Assembly: GCA_002707085.1 (NCBI GenBank) | Contig: PALY01000162.1 | Span: 1-13,119 of the forward strand | DNA length: 13,119 bases | Reading direction: 5' to 3' | Source of the DNA: Deltaproteobacteria bacterium | Lineage (GTDB): Bacteria; Myxococcota_A; UBA796 | The notes under the pieces: generated by a model | What the model was told of the DNA's origin: nothing | Database searches by the model: none | The model's input: the letters and a program-made list of their open reading frames with translations, nothing else | Translations under genes and position numbers: made by a program | Part shown: one piece after another, positions 7,644 to 13,119 of the stretch | Layout of the letters: the number at the start of each line of letters is the position of its first letter | Position numbering within the stretch: the stretch's first letter is position 1

Positions 7644-8708
7644 CTAAGCATCTTCGTCGGCGGTGTCATCTTTCTCGTCGAAGACTAGAAATAATCTGTC
7701 CAGATGTTTACGCAACGTCGATTTACTTTTTTCATACTCTTTATCCGCGTCCGGATTCTTTGGATGCATCCGGTCTGCGCGTGAACTCGTATTGTGTGTC
7801 AATTGTTCTCGCTGACGTTGTTGCTTACGAATAATTTCCTCCTCCCGTTCGCGGTTATGTTTATTTTGTTCCATTCGCTCACGTTCTTTCGCTTTTTGTT
7901 CCTCGATTCGTCTTCTATATGTCTCCTGCGCTATTTTGTTCTCCTCTTCCATTTGTATACGCTTCAAAGCTATTGCTTCCTGCTCTTTCCGTTGCCTTTC
8001 AGTCTCTTGCTCTTTCGCTTTCGCAGCTAATTTTGCCGCGAGCATCTTTTCCTTCAACGCTTGTTCTTCCTCCATCTTCAGTCGTGCATTTTCCTTCTCT
8101 CTCAAATTTTCTTGTTTCAACAATTCCATCTTCATTTTCTCCTCATCGATGGCGCGTTGCTTCGCTTCCTGTTCCAGTTTCTTTTTGCGTTTCTTCTCGT
8201 CCTCTTTGAACTGCTTTTCATTTTCGTTTCGTTTCTTCTCGAGTTCTTTTCGTTCTCGTATTTTCTTTTCTTCCTCCAACACTTGTTGTCGTTGTTGTTC
8301 ACGAATAATTGCCTCTCTCTCACTCTCGTCCGTGGGAACGATAAATTCCAATGGTTTATTCCACTGTGCCTCACCTATTCCATCTTCTCGAACATAATAA
8401 AAATTTCCAGTAGCTTCGTCGTAATATCGAATCCAACCATTGGAGTGCAACCCATCGGAGTCAGCGCTGTGTTCACTTTCGGTATCTTCTCCTTCCAACT
8501 CCTGCTTTATATTCGCATCAGCGTTGCCTTTCTGAGAAAATTTCGTTTCCCTGCCTTGATGTTGCTGCGCATTTGTCGTCGTCGTCGTCGCGGGCGCGTT
8601 GTTTTCTTTATCTTTCTTCTTGCCTCCTCCGAAACATCCTCCTCCTCCTTTCTTCTTGTTTTTCTTTTCCTCTTTTGCCGTCTTCGTCGTGGTTTTATTC
8701 TTCGCCAT
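7644..8708 (-). CDS. WW-domain protein with long charged coiled coil
   Basis: Encodes 354 residues from the ATG at 8708 (A at -3, G at +4). The frame continues 5' as far as 8819 but has no earlier ATG, only TTG, so 8708 is the start. The N-terminus is Lys-rich with a glycine/cysteine patch (KKKGGGGCFGGGKKK, about 18-32) and a Thr run. A WW domain occupies about 91-119: GWIRYYDEATGNFYYV then QWNKP, with both signature Trp residues, the YY pair and the closing Pro. WW domains bind proline-rich or phospho-Ser/Pro ligands. From about 126 to 305 the protein is almost entirely Glu, Lys, Arg and Gln with regular hydrophobic positions, a long single helix or coiled coil. The acidic C-terminus ends DEKDDTADEDA. 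No enzyme domain is present, so it is probably a scaffold or adaptor, perhaps in RNA processing or cilium-type assemblies. The exact family is not recognised. Confidence 0.75.
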   Translation of the reverse strand: MAKNKTTTKTAKEEKKNKKKGGGGCFGGGKKKDKENNAPATTTTTNAQQHQGRETKFSQKGNADANIKQELEGEDTESEHSADSDGLHSNGWIRYYDEATGNFYYVREDGIGEAQWNKPLEFIVPTDESEREAIIREQQRQQVLEEEKKIRERKELEKKRNENEKQFKEDEKKRKKKLEQEAKQRAIDEEKMKMELLKQENLREKENARLKMEEEQALKEKMLAAKLAAKAKEQETERQRKEQEAIALKRIQMEEENKIAQETYRRRIEEQKAKERERMEQNKHNREREEEIIRKQQRQREQLTHNTSSRADRMHPKNPDADKEYEKSKSTLRKHLDRLFLVFDEKDDTADEDA

Positions 8709-8798
8709 GCTCGCGAAATCGATCGACGTTGTATTTCTTTTGTTCGTTCCTGCGTTGAGAAAGCGAGAGCGTGTAAAGATGATACGCGTATACACGCT

Positions 8799-8815
8799 CG
8801 CGTGCGCGCGCGCGT
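8799..8815. repeat. Alternating purine-pyrimidine (CG)n tract
   Basis: Seventeen bases of strictly alternating pyrimidine and purine, CGCGTGCGCGCGCGCGT, lie about 90 bases upstream of the WW-gene start codon. Such tracts can adopt left-handed Z-DNA under negative supercoiling, as expected behind a polymerase in a divergent promoter. Confidence 0.8.
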
Positions 8816-8837
8816 CCAAGTAAGTAAGTTTTGTGAG

Positions 8838-8857
8838 AATTCAATTCAATTCAATTC
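8838..8857. repeat. Four tandem copies of AATTC
   Basis: A pentanucleotide tandem repeat, four exact copies followed by a partial AAC. It lies in the divergent promoter region and may be a simple microsatellite. Confidence 0.9.
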
Positions 8858-9091
8858 AACTCGAAAAAGGTCGGGTTGCCTTGTCAGATTTTTTTTGGTG
8901 TTGTACATTTTTCCCCTTGCCGCTTGCCCTTGAGCTTGACACTTTTGATTTTTTGCTTTTATCTATGCGTCCATGGATTGGATGGCATGGCGTTTCACTA
9001 TCTTATTATTATTTCAACTGTTCCTCTCTTCTTCTCTTCGCTCTTTCCTTGCAAAACACAAATAATTTTCTCGGCGTCCCCGTCTCTTGGT

Positions 9092-9101
9092 ACATATATA
9101 G
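9092..9101 (+). promoter_or_regulatory. TATA-like element upstream of the LYR-like ORF
   Basis: ACATATATAG lies only about 7-15 bases before the ATG at 9108. If it worked as a TATA box with a start 25-30 bases downstream, the transcript would begin after that ATG. It may instead be a chance AT stretch within the leader. Confidence 0.25.
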
Positions 9102-9107
9102 TCACAT

Positions 9108-9806
<699 letters not shown>

Positions 9807-9809
9807 GAC

Positions 9810-11291
9810 ATGGTTAACTTTAAAGTCTCGCGAGGGGCGAATTCTCTCTCCGGCAATGCGGCAGCTCCCGAAGTCTCGCAAGATGGTGAATACGTGAATA
9901 AAAAGATGCTGAAGGAAAACGAAGAGGCAGTATCATTGAAAGTTGTTGCACTGGAAAAACTGGGTTTAACGAGAATGACGTATGATTGTTTGCTACCTAC
10001 AGGTGCGTTTGCGTCGCTCTCTGCTGTATCGGAGAATACTACTCCCACAATGAATACGTTTTGTTTCTTCACATTAGAAAAGCATAGCGACGTCGTTCTG
10101 AAAGGTGTGCGTGCCGCAAATTTTGATATTGCACTCAAAGAAAACGAAGTTGCTATCGTAAAAGATTTGAGAATCAACGCGCACGTGGGAGAAGACGTCG
10201 TGCACTCCTTCCTTCCTTTTGTCTCACCCGGCCCTGAAAAAATGGATATCTTACATGACATCATCATTGAAGTGCGCCCCTTGGACAACGATAACAGGGA
10301 CGGTGAGAGTGTTGCTTGTGCAACCGTAGATGCTAAAGATATCGAGAAAACTGCGCAGACGCATTTCGAGGGACGGTTCGTTTCAATTGGAGAAGTATTT
10401 GCATTCGAAGCGTTGGGTTTGAAAGCACGCATTGTGGAAACCAATTCGCTTCCAATCGAAGAGCGAGTGGGTATTAAGTACCATTGTTTTCGCGGAATTG
10501 TGGACGTGGCAGAGACGACAGTATTTTATATTCAAACTGCACCGAGAGATGAGGAGATTCTCAAAGTTTTAAACGCGAGAGCACCTCCGAATGAGGAAGA
10601 CATGTTTGTAAAAAACTTTGTTCATGTCCACACGAACGACGAGGAAGTTTTTCCCGTCCATATGAACGTTTTAAGACCGTGTGTGGCTTTGACGAAATTT
10701 ATTCGCAGTGCTGCGAGTCAATCGAACGTCTCATGCTCTGTTGATATCGAGTCGGTAATTTTCGATCGAATCTTACTCTTTTTAACTTGTATCCGTGACA
10801 AAGAAAAACCACCAAATTATGATTTGCGCTTGACTGAATCACTCGCGGGAGCAGCCAAGGCGCTTCATTGCGCTCCACTACTCGATTACTGCAACACTCG
10901 CCTTGGATCTTACATATCGCGTTTGCGCGAGTACACATGGGAGGAAATTATGCGAAAAAATAACGAAGAGCAAGCCGTTTTGTTAGTTATAGATTACATG
11001 GTATTGGACGTGAAAAATTGGTTGCCTGAACATCCAGGAGGTGACATGATTATTCCCGCTCAGTCTTTGAACAAGGACGCTAGCACGCATTTCGAATTAT
11101 ACCATTCGAGCAAGGAATCATTCTTATATCTCAAGCACTTTTACGTCGGCGAAATTTGTGAAGAAGATCGAGAGAGAATTCCAAAGTCAGATGCGTTGCC
11201 CTCGAGGGAGTTTTTGAAAATGCTCAGAGATTACTGTGAAGATTTTCGAATTCCGGTCGAAAGCAAAGCAAAGAAGAAACAATTCTTTTGA
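9810..11291 (+). CDS. Skp1/BTB-like domain fused to C-terminal cytochrome b5 domain; second ORF of the pair
   Basis: Encodes 493 residues, complete. The start is in a strong context (GACATGG: G at -3, G at +4). Residues 1-260 have no recognised domain. Residues about 268-370 (FVHVHTNDEEVFPVHMNVLRPC, AAKALHCAPLLDYC) resemble a Skp1/BTB-POZ fold, used for protein dimerisation and cullin-ligase recruitment. Residues about 375-449 form a cytochrome b5 domain: YTWEEI, LDVKNWLPEHPGGD and FELYHSSKESFLYLKHFYVGEI. The probable axial heme ligands are His408 (in HPGG) and His432. A basic C-terminal tail follows, with no membrane anchor, so it should be soluble, unlike ER cytochrome b5. Its stop is 133 bases from the convergent gene at 11425. 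The function of the fusion is not known to me; a heme-sensing or redox-linked adaptor would be speculation. Confidence 0.8.
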   Translation: MVNFKVSRGANSLSGNAAAPEVSQDGEYVNKKMLKENEEAVSLKVVALEKLGLTRMTYDCLLPTGAFASLSAVSENTTPTMNTFCFFTLEKHSDVVLKGVRAANFDIALKENEVAIVKDLRINAHVGEDVVHSFLPFVSPGPEKMDILHDIIIEVRPLDNDNRDGESVACATVDAKDIEKTAQTHFEGRFVSIGEVFAFEALGLKARIVETNSLPIEERVGIKYHCFRGIVDVAETTVFYIQTAPRDEEILKVLNARAPPNEEDMFVKNFVHVHTNDEEVFPVHMNVLRPCVALTKFIRSAASQSNVSCSVDIESVIFDRILLFLTCIRDKEKPPNYDLRLTESLAGAAKALHCAPLLDYCNTRLGSYISRLREYTWEEIMRKNNEEQAVLLVIDYMVLDVKNWLPEHPGGDMIIPAQSLNKDASTHFELYHSSKESFLYLKHFYVGEICEEDRERIPKSDALPSREFLKMLRDYCEDFRIPVESKAKKKQFF

Positions 11292-11360
11292 TTGATTCGT
11301 AAAAAAACAGTACTACACATTTAATTAAAACAACACCGCGCAGCTCTATAGAAAATTATT

Positions 11361-11418
11361 ACACACTCGCGCTCCAACTCACACACTCATACACACTCAT
11401 ACACACACACACACACAA
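11361..11418. repeat. CA-rich simple repeat between convergent genes
   Basis: Imperfect CA-rich units, including two exact tandem copies of ACACACTCAT (11381-11400), run into (AC)8 at 11401-11416. The repeat lies in the 133-base gap between the convergent stops at 11291 and 11425, so it is probably in the 3' UTR of one or both transcripts. On the minus strand it reads as a GT-rich run just after the stop. Confidence 0.9.
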
Positions 11419-11424
11419 ATAAAT

Positions 11425-12909
11425 TTACGTGCTCTTGTTTTCCGGGATAGATGACGAGGCAAAGAAACTGCTCATTTGTTGGACCTCGGATTCTTTTGAT
11501 TCTTTCTTCTTACTCGCAATAGCCGCGTGAAATTCCGTCAAACTTTGCATTGTTTCCCCGCTCAAACGGTCTTCACTCGTACGCATAAGTGCGTGTGTCA
11601 AAGAGTGACCGAGGGATTCTGCCAACTGTCTTTTGTGGAGCTCTACCTCCGAGTTCTTTTGCTTTTTCTCATCTATTTCTTTGCGCATTGACGGAGGCCT
11701 GTACGCGCGATCGATTGAAATTTTCTTCAGTGGAGGTCCAATATTATCGTTTTCTTTTTCACCTACAGGTATTTTATTCTTGTTATTAATCAGCTCTCTC
11801 TTCAACGCGTTCGACATTTTCGACATTTCTTCGACTTGCTTTTGAATTTTCTTTGCTTCTTCTGGGTTAATATCTGCCGAAGCCCCTCGACCAGCGTTCC
11901 ATACGTCTCTCAAATCTGCTTTAGAGCCAGTTGGTGCGTATCGCATGGCTTTCATGAAATCGTTCTTTATTCCAGAATCTGGCGTGTAAGGACCGTTCGA
12001 CTCCACGCCCTGTTTCGATCCAGGCGTTGTTTGAACGACGCTATTGCTCTTCGTGTTGGCAGGATTTATAATCTTTTCTTCCTTTGATAACGCTGAGTTC
12101 ATCGAATCTCCGGACAAGCGTGGTTCGGGAGAGTTTTGCTTCGCTGGCGCCGTCGACCAAAACTGTGTGAACTCCATCGGCTTCACGTATTGTCTACCGT
12201 AAATGAATCTACCCGACGGTAATATGGATAAATCCACATTTTCCAAACTCTTCTCATCCGTTGAGACACACAAGCCTCTTTTGCCTTCCTCTTTTGTCGC
12301 GGCATTTCCATTTTTTTTTTTATCGAAACCAAAAAACAACTTAGGCGACGCAGCCGTGCGAGCAGCGCAAGTTCTCCCACTGTGCGCGTCGTAAATGATC
12401 AAACTGAAACTGCCTCTTTTTGCGCAGCCACACAAAAACTCTCTCAACAATTCTGTTCTCTCTTTGTTCGTCATTTCCGTGTTATTCCCGAACGACCTTC
12501 GGACACTCGTTTCAGTGCCGATGTCGACGTCATTGGATTTCGCCAAAGGAGAAAAGAAATTCAAAACGTCGCGCGCCGTTGTCGTTTGACTGGCAACGGC
12601 GATCATCACGCCGATGTTTTCAGACGTGCAAAGGACTTCTAAATTCTTGCTCGATTTGACAGTCAAGACAGCACCCGGCGCTTTGATTACTTTTTCGTAA
12701 TCTTTCTCTTCTTTTTGTCGTTTGGATAATTGCGTTTGGGAGTAATTGATTTTTTCCGATTCAAACTCCTCCCAAACACTCGCCGAAGATGAATCAGATT
12801 TGCTCAAAATCTCGTCCGTGGATAAACCAGACTCGATCGTGAACGATGGACCCGCGTATGATTTTTCCGCGTTGGTGTTCGTGGCTGCTGCTGTTGACTT
12901 CGTTCGCAT
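11425..12909 (-). CDS. Uncharacterised protein with possible degenerate class-II glutamine-amidotransferase-like domain
   Basis: Encodes 494 residues, complete; ATG at 12909 with A at -3. Residues 78-240 show the order of beta-strand motifs seen in class II amidotransferase-like (DUF3700/asparagine-synthetase N-terminal) proteins: FLCGCAKRGSFSLIIYDAHSG (about 158-178) followed by AARTAASPKLFFGF, LCVSTDE and LPSGRFIYG. These correspond to the usual G.FAFVLYD, A.D..G..PLYWG, SS/SD and PPG steps. There is no N-terminal catalytic Cys, so it would not be an active glutaminase. The match is weak and from pattern memory only. Residues about 250-494 are low-complexity and charged, with Ser/Pro/Lys/Glu-rich segments, a short NPEEAKKIQKQVEEMSKM helix and RAYRPPSM, suggesting a disordered interaction region. 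No targeting signal or membrane segment is seen. It converges on the cytochrome b5 gene. Confidence 0.6.
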   Translation of the reverse strand: MRTKSTAAATNTNAEKSYAGPSFTIESGLSTDEILSKSDSSSASVWEEFESEKINYSQTQLSKRQKEEKDYEKVIKAPGAVLTVKSSKNLEVLCTSENIGVMIAVASQTTTARDVLNFFSPLAKSNDVDIGTETSVRRSFGNNTEMTNKERTELLREFLCGCAKRGSFSLIIYDAHSGRTCAARTAASPKLFFGFDKKKNGNAATKEEGKRGLCVSTDEKSLENVDLSILPSGRFIYGRQYVKPMEFTQFWSTAPAKQNSPEPRLSGDSMNSALSKEEKIINPANTKSNSVVQTTPGSKQGVESNGPYTPDSGIKNDFMKAMRYAPTGSKADLRDVWNAGRGASADINPEEAKKIQKQVEEMSKMSNALKRELINNKNKIPVGEKENDNIGPPLKKISIDRAYRPPSMRKEIDEKKQKNSEVELHKRQLAESLGHSLTHALMRTSEDRLSGETMQSLTEFHAAIASKKKESKESEVQQMSSFFASSSIPENKST

Positions 12910-13119
12910 CCTTTTCTTTTTTTATAACGCGAGATGACGATTACACGTCCCTTTTCGGGTTAGATATTTGGGGATATTTTCAAGAGCGCGGCAAATGACA
13001 AGCAAAACCCCCAAATTTCTTTCAAATTGGACTCTTGTTTTCCAAAATTGCAAAAACTAAACTAAGTACGCCTCTAAATTCTCGCTAACGATACATTCTC
13101 TTATTCTTTTAATAGTCTA
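12910..13119. other. Upstream region of the minus-strand gene at 12909; no gene recognised
   Basis: These 210 bases reach the window edge. They hold no supported ORF, tRNA or repeat. They should contain the promoter and leader of the gene starting at 12909. Nothing distinctive is seen beyond AT-rich stretches. Confidence 0.5.

Larger units (their letters stand above)
8709..9107. promoter_or_regulatory. Divergent intergenic region between the WW-domain gene and the LYR-like/cytochrome b5 gene pair
   Basis: These 399 bases lie between outward-pointing starts. The side next to the WW gene has an alternating CG/CA-rich tract at about 8783-8815 and four tandem AATTC units. The middle (about 8880-9060) is T/C-rich on the plus strand. 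ATGs occur on the plus strand at about 8960-8995 (CTATGCG, CCATGG, GGATGG, GCATGG), but none lies between about 8996 and 9107. This fits a transcription start for the plus-strand pair somewhere in 8996-9107. No RNA gene or clear ORF is supported here. Confidence 0.55.

Noticed and set aside
8709..8819. N-terminal extension of the WW-domain protein
   Set aside because: It starts at TTG, and the first ATG in the frame is at 8708 in a strong context.
7936..8933. Long plus-strand frames rich in Phe, Ser, Leu and Cys
   Set aside because: They are the antisense of the Glu/Lys/Arg coiled coil of the WW gene, which naturally gives stop-poor hydrophobic frames.
11361..11418. CA-rich repeat as a possible CRISPR or satellite array
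   Set aside because: Units are 2-10 bases without spacers; it is an ordinary microsatellite in a 3' region.
12914..12927. TATAA-like sequence upstream of the gene starting at 12909 (minus strand)
   Set aside because: It lies within about 20 bases of the start codon, too close for a normal TATA box unless the leader is absent.

Overview
The window looks like nuclear DNA from a compact eukaryotic genome, most likely a picoplanktonic green alga of the Mamiellales (Bathycoccus/Ostreococcus/Micromonas type). The reasons are gene spacing of about 80-140 bases, almost intron-free genes that start at ATG in an A/G(-3) context, N-terminal extensions that look like organelle transit peptides, many single-amino-acid codon runs, and an aerobic coproporphyrinogen III oxidase of plant/algal type. 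The organism call is an inference. Base composition is moderate; by eye the stretch around 5600-7100 is more AT-rich than its flanks.

Layout, left to right. A minus-strand gene for a PNPOx-like FMN split-barrel/DUF2470 protein (8-1327) is divergent from a plus-strand gene for a small membrane protein that resembles Jagunal (1633-2268). They share a 305-base intergenic region holding a perfect 16-bp inverted repeat. Five minus-strand genes follow head to tail with gaps of only 91-142 bases: a SET-domain lysine methyltransferase of the Rubisco-LSMT type (2353-3801), coproporphyrinogen III oxidase (3917-5068), a secreted protein of unknown function that probably has one small intron (5160-6715), a ubiquitin-like plus SAYSvFN membrane protein (6836-7501) and a WW-domain/coiled-coil protein (7644-8708). 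A 399-base divergent region (8709-9107) leads to two plus-strand ORFs: a LYR-like protein (9108-9806) and a Skp1/BTB-cytochrome b5 fusion (9810-11291). A convergent minus-strand gene (11425-12909) encodes a protein with a possible degenerate class-II glutamine-amidotransferase fold. The last 210 bases hold no recognisable gene.

The most interesting feature is the pair at 9108-11291. The first ORF ends three bases before the start of the second, and the two are in the same frame. The first ORF starts at a poor-context ATG, and no ATG occurs in any plus-strand frame from 9111 to 9809, about 700 bases where roughly ten would be expected. This is the signature expected of a bicistronic mRNA translated by leaky scanning, a mode reported in green algae. 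Alternative explanations are a short unspliced intron or stop-codon readthrough.

Functionally the window is a mix: plastid tetrapyrrole metabolism (coproporphyrinogen oxidase, possibly the split-barrel protein), plastid protein methylation, and ER-related membrane proteins (Jagunal-like, SAYSvFN). There is no evidence that the genes form one pathway. I saw no mobile element, CRISPR array, rRNA or tRNA.
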